Assembly (NCBI GenBank): GCA_024762875.1
Contig: JANTGR010000001.1
Coordinates: 1-45,337, forward strand
Length of the DNA: 45,337 nucleotides
Reading direction: 5' to 3'
Origin: Sulfurospirillum sp.
GTDB taxonomy: Bacteria; Campylobacterota; Campylobacteria; Campylobacterales; QNZT01
This document shows, one piece after another, positions 7,731 to 18,344 of this stretch (position 1 is the stretch's first letter; each line of letters starts with the position of its first letter). The notes under the pieces are model-generated. The model had not been told where the DNA came from. It was given only the letters and a program-made list of their open reading frames with translations, and did no database searches. Position numbers and translations under genes: made by a program.

Positions 7731-10301
7731 ATGGCATTAATTGAAGAATATAAACAACATACAAATGAGAGAGCTGCGCTGGGTGTACCGCCCTTGGCAT
7801 TAACATCTGCACAAACAGCAGAATTGGTAGAATTGCTGAAAGCTGACAAGATTGAAGAGTCTGACTATCTTTTGGATTTGTTGAAAAATCATGTTCCTGC
7901 CGGCGTGGATGATGCAGCATATGTCAAAGCAGCATTTTTAAATGCCATTGTGCAGGCAGATGCAACGTGTCATGTTATAGACAAAGTAGATGCAATCAAA
8001 ATTTTGGGGAAAATGTTAGGGGGGTTTAATGTTGGACCTTTGGTAGAAGCCTTAAAAAGTGAACATGTAGAGGTAGCACAGGCTGCTGCTGACGAATTGA
8101 AAAATACTATTTTGGTATATGACTCTTTTAACCAGGTGAAAGATTTGATGGATGAAGGTAATGCTTTTGCCAAAGAAGTGGTAGAATCCTGGGCTAATGG
8201 AGAATGGTTTACGAACAAACCGGCGCTGGAAGAAGCAATCACCGTCACTGTCTATAAGATTCCTGGTGAAACCAATACAGATGATTTATCACCGGCATCT
8301 GAAGCATTTACACGAGCAGATATTCCACTGCATGCCAACTCATTTTTGCAGTCAAGAATGGAAAAACCATTGGAGACAATGGCACAATTGAAAGAAAAAG
8401 GGCATCCTTTAGCGTATGTGGGTGATGTTGTAGGAACAGGAAGTTCCAGAAAATCAGGAATCAACTCTGTACAATGGCATATGGGTCATGATATCCCGGG
8501 TATTCCTGGGAAACGAACAGGCGGTGTCGTTATCGGTGATATTATCGCGCCTATCTTTTTCAATACAGCAGAAGATTCGGGCTGTCTTCCTATTCAGGCA
8601 CCAGTAGCAGAGCTTGAAACAGGAGATGTTATCACTATCAAACCTTATGCAGGTGTCATTGAAAAAAATGGGACGGTTGTTTCAGAATTTTCACTAGAAC
8701 CAAATACCTTGCCTGATGAGATGAGAGCAGGGGGAAGAATACCACTCATCATCGGTAAAGGTTTGACTGCAAAAGCACGACAAGCGCTGGGAATGGATGC
8801 TGGCGATATATTCATGACGCCGGCACAACCTGCTGATAATGGCAAAGGATTTACATTAGCACAAAAAATGGTTGGTAAAGCCTGTGGTATGGAAGGCGTT
8901 AAACCGGGTGTTTATTGTGAACCGGTGGCTACCACTGTGGGGAGTCAGGATACGACTGGTCCTATGACAAGAGATGAGATCAAAGAGCTGGCTGCATTGA
9001 ATTTTGGAGCTGATTTTGTATTGCAGTCATTTTGTCATACCGCGGCTTATCCAAAACCTGCAGATATAGACTTGCAGCACACACTGCCTAAATTTTGGAC
9101 AGAAAGAAAAGGTTTTATTCTGCGACCGGGTGACGGTGTCATCCACTCATGGCTCAATAGAATGTGTCTCCCTGATACTGTAGGAACAGGCGGGGATTCT
9201 CACACCAGATTTCCAATCGGTATCTCTTTTCCTGCGGGATCAGGGCTGGTAGCATTTGCTGGTGTTACTGGAATGATGCCGTTAACGATGCCAGAATCAG
9301 TATTGGTACGATTCAAAGGTGAAATGCAGCCAGGTATTACACTGCGTGATATGGTCAATGCAATTCCGCATCAGGCAATCAAAGATGGTCTATTGACCGT
9401 TGAGAAAAAAGGAAAGAAAAATATCTTTGCAGGCCGTGTTCTTGAAATCGAAGGCTTAGAAGATTTAAAATGTGAGCAAGCCTTTGAATTGACAGATGCT
9501 TCTGCAGAACGTTCTGCTGCTGCCTGTACGGTAAAACTGAATAAAGAGCCGATTGCTGAGTATCTTGAGTCCAATATTGTGCTGATTGAAGAGTTGATTG
9601 CACAAGGATATGAAGATGCAGCAACATTGCAGCGACGTGCTGACAAGATGAAAGAATGGTTGGAAAATCCAGTATTGATGGAAGCTGACAGTGATGCAGA
9701 ATATGCAGCAGTCATTGAAATTGATATGAATGAAATCAAAGAACCAATTCTTGCTTGTCCAAATGACCCAGATGATGTGAAAACATTGACAGAAATTCAT
9801 GAAGCAGGATTAAGAACTGAAATAGATGAAGTATTTGTTGGTTCCTGTATGACCAATATCGGTCTTTTCCGTGCATTGGGTGAAGTGCTCAGAGGAGAAG
9901 GTCCGGTACCTGCCAAATTATGGGTATGTCCTCCAACAAAAATGGATGAGAAAACACTGCAAGAAGAGGGATACTATGCTGTATTTGGCACCGCTGGGGC
10001 AAGAACGGAGATTCCGGGATGTTCACTCTGTATGGGGAACCAGGCATCAGTTGGTCAAGGTGCATGGGTATTTTCAACTTCTACCAGAAACTTTGACAAT
10101 AGACTTGGAAAAGATTCACAAGTTTATCTAGGTTCTGCAGAACTGGCTGCTGTTGTAGCACTAAAAGGTAAATTACCAACAGCCGCAGAATATATGGAAA
10201 TCGTACCAAATAAGATCAAACCAGAAATGACTGATGAAGTGTATCGATATCTGAACTTCAATAAAGTCTCAAAAGACAATTTGGTTGCAATGGTTGAATA
10301 A
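7731..10301 (+). CDS. acnB: Aconitate hydratase B
   Basis: Interconverts citrate and isocitrate using a [4Fe-4S] cluster. At 856 residues the length is typical of the AcnB branch. The N-terminal HEAT-like domain (about 1-160) is specific to AcnB. The swivel domain with [20 protein letters not shown] follows. The core has the cluster cysteines in [16 protein letters not shown] and [31 protein letters not shown] segment marks the active site. AGGAG precedes the ATG. The gene starts the citric acid cycle block and ends in a strong terminator. The shared upstream element suggests joint control with icd. Confidence 0.97.
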   Translation: MALIEEYKQHTNERAALGVPPLALTSAQTAELVELLKADKIEESDYLLDLLKNHVPAGVDDAAYVKAAFLNAIVQADATCHVIDKVDAIKILGKMLGGFNVGPLVEALKSEHVEVAQAAADELKNTILVYDSFNQVKDLMDEGNAFAKEVVESWANGEWFTNKPALEEAITVTVYKIPGETNTDDLSPASEAFTRADIPLHANSFLQSRMEKPLETMAQLKEKGHPLAYVGDVVGTGSSRKSGINSVQWHMGHDIPGIPGKRTGGVVIGDIIAPIFFNTAEDSGCLPIQAPVAELETGDVITIKPYAGVIEKNGTVVSEFSLEPNTLPDEMRAGGRIPLIIGKGLTAKARQALGMDAGDIFMTPAQPADNGKGFTLAQKMVGKACGMEGVKPGVYCEPVATTVGSQDTTGPMTRDEIKELAALNFGADFVLQSFCHTAAYPKPADIDLQHTLPKFWTERKGFILRPGDGVIHSWLNRMCLPDTVGTGGDSHTRFPIGISFPAGSGLVAFAGVTGMMPLTMPESVLVRFKGEMQPGITLRDMVNAIPHQAIKDGLLTVEKKGKKNIFAGRVLEIEGLEDLKCEQAFELTDASAERSAAACTVKLNKEPIAEYLESNIVLIEELIAQGYEDAATLQRRADKMKEWLENPVLMEADSDAEYAAVIEIDMNEIKEPILACPNDPDDVKTLTEIHEAGLRTEIDEVFVGSCMTNIGLFRALGEVLRGEGPVPAKLWVCPPTKMDEKTLQEEGYYAVFGTAGARTEIPGCSLCMGNQASVGQGAWVFSTSTRNFDNRLGKDSQVYLGSAELAAVVALKGKLPTAAEYMEIVPNKIKPEMTDEVYRYLNFNKVSKDNLVAMVE

Positions 10302-10305
10302 GCAA

Positions 10306-10334
10306 AGAGAGCAAGTAATACTTGCTCTCTTTTT
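10306..10334 (+). terminator. Rho-independent terminator after acnB
   Basis: AGAGAGCAAG (10306-10315), loop TAATA, CTTGCTCTCT (10321-10330), then TTTT. A perfect 10-bp stem with a U-run directly after the acnB stop is a classical intrinsic terminator. Confidence 0.88.
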
Positions 10335-10349
10335 ATCAAAATGTATATT

Positions 10350-10408
10350 GAGGTCTCTGATAAATATAATTACAAACGACTGCGTAAACATATTTATTCA
10401 GAGACCTC
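10350..10408. repeat. Long imperfect inverted repeat between acnB and mltG
   Basis: The left arm (10350-10367, starting GAGGTCTCTGA) pairs with the right arm (10390-10408, ending TCAGAGACCTC). There is one bulged base and a 22-base spacer, giving an 18-bp stem. Because acnB already has its own terminator just upstream, a second terminator is not needed. It may be a small mobile-type palindromic element, an RNA leader structure for mltG, or a regulator site. Its ends (TCTGA...TTCAGA) recall the hairpin at 1277-1333. Confidence 0.6.
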
Positions 10409-10432
10409 TATTCCAAATGGATAGGAGAGTCT

Positions 10433-10442
10433 TATCATGATA
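10433..10442. repeat. TATCATGATA palindrome 6 (on mltG start codon)
   Basis: The central ATG is the mltG start codon. The surrounding 16 bases TTATCATGATAAAAAA recur at the start of the S41 protease gene. Confidence 0.9.
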
Positions 10443-11384
10443 AAAAAGATTCTTCGTATCCTGCTGTCTGTTGTTCTCTTTATTTTTGTTTTGGCTTCAG
10501 GCTTGTATCTCTATACAAAAGCATATCTTCAAGAACAGATTCAAACTCCTCAGCTGCTTTTTATTCCACAAGGCTCTACTAAAAATGCGCTTGCAAAACT
10601 CAAAAAAGATGGTATTGATTTGTACTGGTTTGATTTTTATCTATTAAAACTGTATGGATATCCACAAGCTGGCTGGATTAATCTAGGGGATGAAAATCTG
10701 ACACGGGAACTATTTTTTGAGAAATTGACCCATGCGAAAGCTGCCTTGCAGAAGGTAACGCTTATACCGGGTGAAACAAATGTCATTTTCATGCAGAATG
10801 TGTCACAGCAACTTGATTTAAACTTTTCCAAACTGATGCAGGTTTATACACAATGTGCGCCTTATGATGATGGCGTGATACTAGCAGATACCTACCATGT
10901 GCCGTATGGTATAGATGAAGAAGCATTGGTGCATTATCTTGTAGATGTATCATTATCAAAACAGAGCCGGATTGCTGCAAAATATAACAGTCAGTTTGAT
11001 CGCAAGCAGTGGTTTACCAAAACAGTCACTATAGCTTCTATCATTCAAAAAGAAGCAGCAAATCAAAAAGAGATGCCCATTGTATCAGCTGTCATCCACA
11101 ACCGTTTGAAAAAAGGAATGAAACTGCAGATGGATGGTGCTTTAAACTATGGGAAATATTCGCATATTAAAGTCACTGCCAAGAGAATAAGAGAAGACAA
11201 TTCATCTTATAATACATATAAATTTGCAGGCTTGCCTCCCTCTCCCCTGTGTGCTGTCAGTGAAGCAGCTATACAGGCAGCATTAAAACCTGCAAGCGTC
11301 AATTTCCTTTATTTTGTGAAAGGTAAAAAGGGTACACATATATTTACAAAAACTTATAAAGAACATTTGAAACATATCAAATAA
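10437..11384 (+). CDS. mltG: Endolytic murein transglycosylase (YceG/MltG family)
   Basis: Cuts nascent peptidoglycan strands at the inner membrane to set chain length. The 315-residue protein has one N-terminal membrane anchor (about residues 5-27, ILRILLSVVLFIFVLASGLYLY). The YceG core then follows, with the signature IASIIQKEAANQKEMPIVSAVIHNRL containing the catalytic Glu. Further marks are MKLQMDGALNYG and YNTYKFAGLPPSPLCAVSEAAI. GGAGAG precedes the ATG. The start codon lies inside a TATCATGATA palindrome, the same arrangement as at 33301. It interrupts an otherwise metabolic block, so its placement is probably historical rather than functional. Confidence 0.93.
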   Translation: MIKKILRILLSVVLFIFVLASGLYLYTKAYLQEQIQTPQLLFIPQGSTKNALAKLKKDGIDLYWFDFYLLKLYGYPQAGWINLGDENLTRELFFEKLTHAKAALQKVTLIPGETNVIFMQNVSQQLDLNFSKLMQVYTQCAPYDDGVILADTYHVPYGIDEEALVHYLVDVSLSKQSRIAAKYNSQFDRKQWFTKTVTIASIIQKEAANQKEMPIVSAVIHNRLKKGMKLQMDGALNYGKYSHIKVTAKRIREDNSSYNTYKFAGLPPSPLCAVSEAAIQAALKPASVNFLYFVKGKKGTHIFTKTYKEHLKHIK

Positions 11385-11396
11385 TATGTGTAGAAT

Positions 11397-11438
11397 TGAA
11401 ACATCATTATTTTTTAGATGTTACAATTTGTAATCTAT
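11397..11438 (+). promoter_or_regulatory. Operator-like element upstream of icd (pair with acnB)
   Basis: This is the second copy of the element described at 7631-7672: TGAAACAT, TTATTTTTTA and TGTTACA in identical phase. Here AACATC and GATGTT form a perfect dyad, and TTACAA-T-TTGTAA forms another. It lies about 80 bases before the icd start. A TATAAT at 11474-11479 is a possible -10 downstream of it. Confidence 0.5.
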
Positions 11439-11517
11439 TGAAGCTTCTAATCTCATATAAACAGTTCTGTTGATATAATCTTGACTTAAATATTAATCTA
11501 AAATCAAGGAATACTAT

Positions 11518-13704
11518 ATGGCAACATTACCAAAGATAATCTGGTCTAAAATTGATGAAGCTCCGGCTTTGGCAACTTATTCACTTTTACCTATTGTTAA
11601 TGCTTTTACAAAAGAAGCGGGCGTAGAAGTAGTGACAAGCGATATATCACTAGCGGGTAGAGTTCTTGCAAGCCAAGGACTGGGAGAAAATGCATTGGCA
11701 CAACTGGGAGAACTGGTTTTAAAACCTGAAGCAAATATTATCAAACTGCCAAATATTTCAGCTTCAATTGGTCAGTTAAAAGAGTGTATTGCTGAGCTTC
11801 AAAGTCAAGGATTTGATATTCCTGATTTTCCTGAAAATCCTTCTACTCCTGAGGAAGAGGCGATTCGTGCAACATATAATCCATGTTTAGGTTCTGCGGT
11901 CAATCCGGTACTGAGAGAAGGAAACTCGGATAGAAGAGCTGCATCCGCTGTAAAAGGATATGCGCAGAAGCATCCTCATAGACTCAAACCATTTTCTGAA
12001 AACTCAAAAGCATATGTCGCGCATATGGAAGGTGACGGAGATTTTTATGGTAATGAAAAAGCTGTTACAATGGATAAAGCGCAAAAAGTGACCATTGCGT
12101 TAAACGGTAAAGAACTTGCAACGATAGATGCACTGGATAAAGAGATATTAGACGGTACGTTTATGTCAGCAAAGAAATTAAGAGCTTTTATCCAAAAAAC
12201 GATAGATGATGCAAAAGCCAATGATGTTTTATGGTCAATTCACCTGAAAGCAACCATGATGAAAATATCTGATCCAATTATGTTTGGTCATGCTTTGGAA
12301 GTATTTTTTGCAGATGTATTTGAAAAATATGCAGATCTGTTTAAAGCACTGGGTGTCAATGCAAGACTAGGTATCTCTGATATAGAGAAAAAAATTGCCG
12401 GTCATGCAAAAGAAGCAGAAATTCTGGCTGCATTTAAAGCTGTTGTTGATGCTGACAGCCCAAAAATCGCTATGGTGGATTCTGACAAAGGTCAAACAAA
12501 CTTCAATGCATCCAATGATGTTATCATTGATGCTTCTATGCCTGTTGTGGTAAGAGAAGGCGGTAAACAGTGGGATAGAAATGGAGATGCCGTTGAGTGT
12601 GTAGCTGTCATCCCTGACAGTACTTACGCAATGTTTCACCAGGAAATGGTAGCTGATTGTGTGAACAATGGTCAATTTGATGTTAGTACCATGGGTAATG
12701 TAGCCAATGTTGGTTTGATGGCACAAAAAGCGGAAGAGTATGGTTCTCATCCAACAACATTTGAAATGGCAGAAGATGGTAAAGTGACTGTGACTGCAGA
12801 AGATGGTACTGAACTGATGGCATTTGATGTTGAAAAAGGTGATATCTGGAGAATGAGCAGAGCCAAAGATATTCCTATCAAAGACTGGGTCAGATTGGCA
12901 GTCGAGAGAGCTAAACTGACAGGAAATCCTGCAATATTCTGGCTGGATGAAAACAGAGCACATGATGCACAGATGATCAAGAAAGTCAATACTTATCTCA
13001 ATGATTATGATACCACAGGTCTTGATATCAAAATCATGGATATTGCTGCTGCAACAAGATTTACCAATGAACGGGTAAGAGCAGGTAAAGATACGATTTC
13101 TGTAACCGGAAATGTTTTAAGAGATCACCTTACAGATATGTATCCTATTTTAGAGCTGGGTACATCAGCTAAAATGCTCTCTATTGTACCATTGCTTGCC
13201 GGTGGCGGGTTATTTGAGACAGGTGCAGGTGGTTCTGCTCCTAAACATGTTGATCAATTTTTAGCAGAAGGTCACCTCAGATGGGATAGTCTTGGTGAGT
13301 TTTTGGCATTGGCTGAATCACTCAGAATGATTTATCAACAAAGTGAAGATTCTAAAGTAGGTGCATTGACTGAAGCATTGGATAAAGCAAACCAGGGCTA
13401 TCTTGACAATGATAAAGCACCGTCAAGAAAAGCCGGTGAACCTGACAACAAAGCGTCTCACTACTATGTAGCACTCTACTGGGCAGAAGCGCTGGAGATA
13501 CAAACAGCTGATACTGCACTTGCTGAAAAGTTTGCACCTGTTGCAGACGCTTTGAGAAAAAATGAAGAGAAAATAATCGCTGAATTACTTGAGGCAGAGG
13601 GAAAAGCACAGGATATCGGAGGCTATTATCATCCAAACGATGAAAAAGCTGAAGCTGCTATGAGACCATCGGCTACTTTAAACAATATTATCAACGCAAT
13701 ATAA
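11518..13704 (+). CDS. icd: Isocitrate dehydrogenase (NADP+), monomeric type
   Basis: Oxidative decarboxylation of isocitrate to 2-oxoglutarate, or reductive carboxylation in the reverse direction. The 728-residue single-chain form differs from the ~420-residue dimeric enzyme. Family landmarks include YNPCLGSAVNPVLREGNSDRRA, DNKASHYYVALYWAEAL and ETGAGGSAPKHVDQF. The start ATG follows TCAAGG. It is followed by mdh after a hairpin. The monomeric type is known from several bacteria, including some chemolithoautotrophic Campylobacterota. The direction of flux cannot be read from the sequence. Confidence 0.95.
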   Translation: MATLPKIIWSKIDEAPALATYSLLPIVNAFTKEAGVEVVTSDISLAGRVLASQGLGENALAQLGELVLKPEANIIKLPNISASIGQLKECIAELQSQGFDIPDFPENPSTPEEEAIRATYNPCLGSAVNPVLREGNSDRRAASAVKGYAQKHPHRLKPFSENSKAYVAHMEGDGDFYGNEKAVTMDKAQKVTIALNGKELATIDALDKEILDGTFMSAKKLRAFIQKTIDDAKANDVLWSIHLKATMMKISDPIMFGHALEVFFADVFEKYADLFKALGVNARLGISDIEKKIAGHAKEAEILAAFKAVVDADSPKIAMVDSDKGQTNFNASNDVIIDASMPVVVREGGKQWDRNGDAVECVAVIPDSTYAMFHQEMVADCVNNGQFDVSTMGNVANVGLMAQKAEEYGSHPTTFEMAEDGKVTVTAEDGTELMAFDVEKGDIWRMSRAKDIPIKDWVRLAVERAKLTGNPAIFWLDENRAHDAQMIKKVNTYLNDYDTTGLDIKIMDIAAATRFTNERVRAGKDTISVTGNVLRDHLTDMYPILELGTSAKMLSIVPLLAGGGLFETGAGGSAPKHVDQFLAEGHLRWDSLGEFLALAESLRMIYQQSEDSKVGALTEALDKANQGYLDNDKAPSRKAGEPDNKASHYYVALYWAEALEIQTADTALAEKFAPVADALRKNEEKIIAELLEAEGKAQDIGGYYHPNDEKAEAAMRPSATLNNIINAI

Positions 13705-13710
13705 ATTATA

Positions 13711-13738
13711 TTTGAGAGAGATGTCTGTCTCTCTCAAA
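13711..13738 (+). terminator. Hairpin after icd
   Basis: TTTGAGAGAGA (13711-13721) and TCTCTCTCAAA (13728-13738) form a perfect 11-bp stem 7 bases after the icd stop. There is no U-run on the sense strand (AAAATC follows). It may be an intrinsic terminator of lower strength or an RNA-stabilising 3' hairpin between icd and mdh. Confidence 0.6.
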
Positions 13739-13747
13739 AATCTATAA

Positions 13748-13776
13748 TTGTCTGATTTTGCTAAATCATGTAATTA
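13748..13776 (+). promoter_or_regulatory. Candidate promoter for mdh
   Basis: TTGTCT (13748-13753), 17 bases, then TAATTA (13771-13776), about 30 bases before the mdh start. The spacing is ideal, though both hexamers are imperfect. A start here would explain transcription of mdh onwards after the icd hairpin. Confidence 0.4.
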
Positions 13777-13805
13777 TAGGTTTTACCAAAAACTAAAGGA
13801 GTATC

Positions 13806-14756
13806 ATGAAAGGATCTAGAGTTGGAATTGTAGGTGCAGGGAATGTTGGGGCAACAGTTGCCTATTCACTTGCAATGAGAGGTGTGTGTCATGAAATCAT
13901 CTTGAGAGATAACAAAATAGAACGTGCTAAAGGGATGGCTTTGGATATGAGTCAGGCAGCCAATGCTGCCAGAATGCACACAGTTGTCTCCGTAGCAGAA
14001 GATATGAGTCAGTTGACTGATTGTGATGTGATTGTGATTACAGCTGGTAGCCCGAGATTACCTGGAATGAGCCGTGATGATCTTTTGATGATTAATGCAA
14101 AGATCATGAAAGAAGTTGTGTTGGATATCAAAAAATATTCTCCCAATGCGATATTGATTCCTGTCTCTAATCCTTTAGACGCAATGGTCTATACAGCGAT
14201 CAAAGAGACTGGTTGGGACCGATCCAGAGTGATTGGAATGGCTGGTATTTTGGACAGTGCCAGAATGGCACATTTTATCTATGAAAAAGTAGGCTATGGT
14301 GCAGGGCAGATTCGTGCATCCGTGATGGGTGGACATGGTGATGACATGGTACCTCTTCCACGCTTTTCTACTATTGCCGGTGTCCCTTTGACAGATCTTT
14401 TATCTGAGGATGAGATAGAAGAGATCGTGGACAAAACAAGGCATGGTGGAGCTGAAATTGTTAAATATCTTCAAACGGGTTCTGCTTATTATGCTCCAGC
14501 CAAAGCAGCATCTATTATGGTAGAAGCAATTTTAAAAGATACCAAACAGATCTTTCCTTGTGCTGTCATGCTTGATGGTGAATATGGATATAGTGATGTT
14601 GTTTCAGGTGTCCCTGTCGCATTAGGTGCAAATGGTGTTGAAAAAATAATTGAAATTTCACTCAACGAGAAACAGGAAAAACAGTTTGCCAGAAGTTGTA
14701 CATCTGTGCAATCCTTAATTGATACATTGAATAAAAATAATTTTTTTGGAGCATAA
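13806..14756 (+). CDS. mdh: Malate dehydrogenase (LDH-like)
   Basis: NAD-dependent interconversion of malate and oxaloacetate. The N-terminal Rossmann motif is [21 protein letters not shown]. The substrate-binding region [19 protein letters not shown] has the mobile-loop Arg. The catalytic His lies in [12 protein letters not shown], which with the preceding Arg identifies malate rather than lactate use. The 316-residue length suits the LDH-like MDH group. The start follows AAAGGAG. The fumC start is 4 bases beyond the mdh stop, so the two are cotranscribed. Confidence 0.95.
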   Translation: MKGSRVGIVGAGNVGATVAYSLAMRGVCHEIILRDNKIERAKGMALDMSQAANAARMHTVVSVAEDMSQLTDCDVIVITAGSPRLPGMSRDDLLMINAKIMKEVVLDIKKYSPNAILIPVSNPLDAMVYTAIKETGWDRSRVIGMAGILDSARMAHFIYEKVGYGAGQIRASVMGGHGDDMVPLPRFSTIAGVPLTDLLSEDEIEEIVDKTRHGGAEIVKYLQTGSAYYAPAKAASIMVEAILKDTKQIFPCAVMLDGEYGYSDVVSGVPVALGANGVEKIIEISLNEKQEKQFARSCTSVQSLIDTLNKNNFFGA

Positions 14757-14760
14757 TCAT

Positions 14761-16152
14761 ATGGAATACAGAATAGAAAAAGATACCATGGGAGAGATGC
14801 AAGTACCAAAAGATGCTTACTGGGCTGCTCAAACACAAAGAAGTATCGAAAATTTTAAAATTGGTACAGAGACAATGCCTTATGAGATTACAAGAGCATT
14901 TTCTTATCTTAAAAAGGCAGTAGCCCTTGTCAACAAAGACTTGGGAAAGCTGGATGCCAAAAAGGCTGAGGCTATTGCACAGGCTGCGGATGATATGCTT
15001 GAAGGGAAACTGGATGGAAACTATCCTTTGGTTGTTTGGCAGACTGGTTCAGGTACACAGTCAAATATGAACAACAATGAAGTGCTGGCTAATCGGGCTA
15101 CTGAGATATTGGGTGGTGATTTTAGGAGTGAAAAATTGATTCATCCTAATGATGATGTCAATAAATCACAAAGTTCCAATGATACCTATCCGACAGCTTT
15201 GCATGTTGCTTCAATTATCGCTGTGGAAGAGCAATTGCTTCCAGCAATACAAAAGCTGCAAAAAACTTTGGAAGCAAAAGCTGAGGCATTTGCAGATATC
15301 GTGAAAATAGGACGAACACACTTGCAGGATGCTACACCGTTGACACTGGGTCAAGAGATCAGCGGATGGGCTGAAATGCTTAAAAAATCACATAAAATGG
15401 TTACTGATTCGTTGGATGCCGTGCGAGAGTTGGCACTGGGTGGTACGGCTGTTGGAACAGGACTTAACGCACATCCCCAGTTGGGAGAAAAAGTAGCTGA
15501 AAAGTTGAGTGAATTAACCGGGCATGATTTTATCACAGCACCCAATAAATTTCATGCATTGACTTCTCATGATGCTTTGGTTTTTACACATGGGGCATTA
15601 AAGGCACTGGCTGCTGATATGATGAAAATAGCCAATGATGTCAGATGGCTGGCTTCTGGACCTCGTTCAGGTATCGGTGAGATTAATATCCCGGCAAATG
15701 AACCGGGAAGTTCTATCATGCCTGGGAAAGTCAACCCTACACAGAGTGAAGCGGTAACAATGGTCGCCTGCCAGGTGATGGGTAATGATACAACGATTGG
15801 TATAGCCGCGAGCCAGGGTAATTTTGAACTCAATGTTTTCAAGCCGGTGATTGCTTATAATTTTTTACAATCAGTCAGGTTGTTAGCTGACAGCATTGTC
15901 TCATTTAATGACAATGCGGCAGTTGGTATAGAACCGAATCTTGATAAAATAGAGACCTTTGTACAAAACTCTTTGATGCTGGTAACTGCGCTTAACCCTT
16001 ACATAGGTTATGAAAATGCGGCTAAGATCGCAAAAACAGCACATGCTAATGGCACAACACTGAAAGAAGAAGCGGTAAATTTAGGATTGTTGACAGCTGA
16101 AGAATTTGATCAATATGTCAAACCTGAGGAGATGATAGCCCCTAAGGCATAA
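14761..16152 (+). CDS. fumC: Fumarate hydratase class II
   Basis: Iron-independent fumarase, reversible hydration of fumarate to malate. Signature [20 protein letters not shown] is intact, as are [13 protein letters not shown] and [16 protein letters not shown]. The length is 463 residues. I take ATG 14761 rather than the in-frame TTG at 14746, because GGAG (14748-14751) is correctly spaced for it and [12 protein letters not shown] matches family N-termini. A TATCATGATA palindrome begins two bases after the stop codon. The class II enzyme is oxygen-tolerant, unlike class I. Confidence 0.96.
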   Translation: MEYRIEKDTMGEMQVPKDAYWAAQTQRSIENFKIGTETMPYEITRAFSYLKKAVALVNKDLGKLDAKKAEAIAQAADDMLEGKLDGNYPLVVWQTGSGTQSNMNNNEVLANRATEILGGDFRSEKLIHPNDDVNKSQSSNDTYPTALHVASIIAVEEQLLPAIQKLQKTLEAKAEAFADIVKIGRTHLQDATPLTLGQEISGWAEMLKKSHKMVTDSLDAVRELALGGTAVGTGLNAHPQLGEKVAEKLSELTGHDFITAPNKFHALTSHDALVFTHGALKALAADMMKIANDVRWLASGPRSGIGEINIPANEPGSSIMPGKVNPTQSEAVTMVACQVMGNDTTIGIAASQGNFELNVFKPVIAYNFLQSVRLLADSIVSFNDNAAVGIEPNLDKIETFVQNSLMLVTALNPYIGYENAAKIAKTAHANGTTLKEEAVNLGLLTAEEFDQYVKPEEMIAPKA

Positions 16153-16153
16153 C

Positions 16154-16163
16154 TATCATGATA
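16154..16163. repeat. TATCATGATA palindrome 7
   Basis: Exact copy two bases after the fumC stop; 12-bp form CTATCATGATAG. Confidence 0.9.
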
Positions 16164-16207
16164 GAAAAACTTGCGTGAAAGTCGTCACTTGAGTTGTAAT
16201 AAATGTA

Positions 16208-16226
16208 AAAGAAGATTGGCTTCTTT
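16208..16226 (+). other. Small hairpin between fumC and sucC
   Basis: AAAGAAG (16208-16214), loop ATTGG, CTTCTTT (16220-16226): a perfect 7-bp stem about 35 bases before sucC. It could be an attenuator, a weak terminator or a processing site within the operon. Confidence 0.35.
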
Positions 16227-16261
16227 GAAAGAAAACCATTAAATTAAAAAAAGGAGATTAA

Positions 16262-17434
16262 ATGAATATTCATGAATATCAGGCAAAACAGATATTTCAA
16301 AAGTATGGTGTACCAACCCCTCGCGGGATTGTAGCCAATACACCAGATCAAGCAGTAGCAAATGCGGGTGAGCTGGGTGGAAATATTTGGGTTGTAAAAG
16401 CACAGATTCATGCCGGTGGACGTGGACTGGGTGGGGGTGTAAAACTTGCCAAAACCAAAGAAGAAGTGCGAGAACTTGCATCAGAAATATTGGGGATGAC
16501 ACTGGTCACACATCAAACAGGCCCCGAAGGTAAACTGGTTCAAAAAGTGTATATTGAAGAGGGTGCTGATATCAGGGACGAGCTTTATCTTGGTGTTGTA
16601 CTCGATCGTGCCAAAGAGATGCCTGTTATTATGGCATCAACCGAAGGTGGAATGGAGATTGAAAAGGTTGCTGAAGAGTCTCCTGAAAAAATTATCAAAG
16701 TTGCAGTAGACCCAACAATTGGATTTCAAGGTTTTCATGGCCGTGAATTGGTGTTTGGTTTAGGGATTACTGACAAGGCAGAGCAAAGTAAATTTATCAA
16801 GTTTGCAAAAGCCCTGTACCGTGTATATATGGAAAATGATGCTGAAATGATAGAAATCAATCCATTGATTAAAACAGGCAGTGGCGATTTTCTTGCACTA
16901 GATGGCAAAATGGGTTTTGATGATTCTGCACTTGGACGTCATCCTGATATTGAAGATATGAGAGATATCTCTGAAGAAGATCCTGATGAGAGAGAAGCAA
17001 GCCAATATGGTCTTTCATATATTGCACTGGATGGTGAAATCGGTTGTATGGTAAATGGTGCCGGTCTTGCGATGGGTACTATGGATACGATCAATTATAT
17101 GGGTGGTACACCGGCTAACTTTTTGGATGTTGGTGGATCGGCCAATGCTGAAACAGTAGCAAAAGGTTTTGAAATCATTTTGAAAAATCCAAATGTCAAA
17201 GCAATTTTTGTTAATATTTTTGGTGGTATTGTACGCTGTGATCGTATCGCAAATGGTATCTTGGAAGCAACTAAAATGGTTGATGTGAATGTCCCTGTCG
17301 TTGTGAGATTGGATGGTACCAATGCTCCAGAAGCAGCAGAGATATTAAAAAACGCAAATATAGACAATGTAATAGCAGCAACTGATTTAGGTGATGGTGC
17401 TAAAAAAGCTGTTGAAGCAGCGAAAGGAGCATAA
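16262..17434 (+). CDS. sucC: Succinyl-CoA synthetase beta subunit
   Basis: The beta subunit grasps nucleotide and joins with SucD to interconvert succinyl-CoA and succinate plus ATP/GTP. The ATP-grasp N-terminus reads [20 protein letters not shown] and [19 protein letters not shown]. The C-terminal flavodoxin-like domain has [16 protein letters not shown]. At 390 residues it is full length. AAAGGAG precedes its ATG. It is the first gene of a tight run sucC-sucD-oorDABC; in Campylobacter the same order follows mdh. Confidence 0.97.
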   Translation: MNIHEYQAKQIFQKYGVPTPRGIVANTPDQAVANAGELGGNIWVVKAQIHAGGRGLGGGVKLAKTKEEVRELASEILGMTLVTHQTGPEGKLVQKVYIEEGADIRDELYLGVVLDRAKEMPVIMASTEGGMEIEKVAEESPEKIIKVAVDPTIGFQGFHGRELVFGLGITDKAEQSKFIKFAKALYRVYMENDAEMIEINPLIKTGSGDFLALDGKMGFDDSALGRHPDIEDMRDISEEDPDEREASQYGLSYIALDGEIGCMVNGAGLAMGTMDTINYMGGTPANFLDVGGSANAETVAKGFEIILKNPNVKAIFVNIFGGIVRCDRIANGILEATKMVDVNVPVVVRLDGTNAPEAAEILKNANIDNVIAATDLGDGAKKAVEAAKGA

Positions 17435-17435
17435 A

Positions 17436-18305
17436 TTGAGTATATTAGTCAATAAAGATACAAAAGTAATTGTTCAAGGTTTTACAGGTAGTGAAGGTAC
17501 ATTTCATGCTGAGCAATGTTTGGATTATGGTACACAGATTGTAGGTGGTGTGACGCCTAACAAAGGTGGACAGACTCATCTTGGTAAGCCGGTGTTCAAC
17601 ACAGTTCAGGAAGCGATAGATGCAACTGGTGCAACAGTGAGTATGGTTTTTGTTCCTCCTGCATTTGTGGGCGATGCTGTGATGGAAGCTGCAGACGCTG
17701 GAATCGAGCTGGCTGTGATTATCACAGAAGGAGCCCCTGTGAGAGATATGCAGGCGGCCAAAGCATATGCTGTTAAACACGGTATGAAAACAATTGGACC
17801 AAATTGTCCTGGTATTATCACAGCTGATGAATGCAAAATAGGTATTATGCCGGGTATGATTTTCAAAAAAGGCAATGTTGGACTGATCTCCAAGTCGGGT
17901 ACTTTGACGTATGAGGGCGCCAATCAGGTCGTAAAAGAAGGATATGGTATATCAACTGCTGTTGGAATTGGTGGTGATCCTATTATTGGATTGAGTTATA
18001 AACAACTCTTGCCAATGTTTGAAGCTGATCCTGAAACTGAAGCAATTGTTATGATTGGTGAAATTGGCGGTGATCTTGAAATACAGGCTGCCAAACTGAT
18101 CAAAGAGCAAATTACCAAACCGGTGGTTGCTTTTATAGCAGGGCAAACAGCTCCGGCAGGAAAAAGAATGGGACATGCAGGAGCTATTATATCTGGTAGT
18201 GCTGGTACTGCAAAAGAGAAAATGGATGCACTTGAAGCTGCAGGCGTTAAAGTTGTAGTGAGCCCGGCAGAAATAGGTAAAGCTGTTTCTGAAGTGTTAA
18301 AATAG
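17436..18305 (+). CDS. sucD: Succinyl-CoA synthetase alpha subunit
   Basis: The CoA-binding, phosphohistidine subunit. The CoA-binding Rossmann-like domain has [37 protein letters not shown] follows, and the phosphorylated His is in [14 protein letters not shown] place the start at TTG 17436: it lies one base after the sucC stop, AAAGGAG is well placed, and [15 protein letters not shown] matches family N-termini. This gives 289 residues, the usual size. The longer open frame overlapping sucC is an artefact. Confidence 0.95.
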   Translation: MSILVNKDTKVIVQGFTGSEGTFHAEQCLDYGTQIVGGVTPNKGGQTHLGKPVFNTVQEAIDATGATVSMVFVPPAFVGDAVMEAADAGIELAVIITEGAPVRDMQAAKAYAVKHGMKTIGPNCPGIITADECKIGIMPGMIFKKGNVGLISKSGTLTYEGANQVVKEGYGISTAVGIGGDPIIGLSYKQLLPMFEADPETEAIVMIGEIGGDLEIQAAKLIKEQITKPVVAFIAGQTAPAGKRMGHAGAIISGSAGTAKEKMDALEAAGVKVVVSPAEIGKAVSEVLK

Positions 18306-18344
18306 TAAAATATAAATAGTAAACAATAAATTTAAGGAGAATAA

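Noticed and set aside
9371-9739. 122-codon open frame on the minus strand within acnB
   Set aside because: Antisense shadow of a conserved region of acnB, serine- and isoleucine-rich, no ribosome site or domain.
12367-12963. 198-codon open frame on the minus strand within icd
   Set aside because: It is opposite a fully conserved enzyme, has a Cys/His/Phe-rich composition typical of antisense frames, and matches no family.
16199-16210. Third copy of the acnB/icd element before sucC
   Set aside because: Only scattered TTGTAA/TGTAA half-sites are present around GTTGTAATAAATGTAA; the TGAAACAT and T-run blocks are missing.
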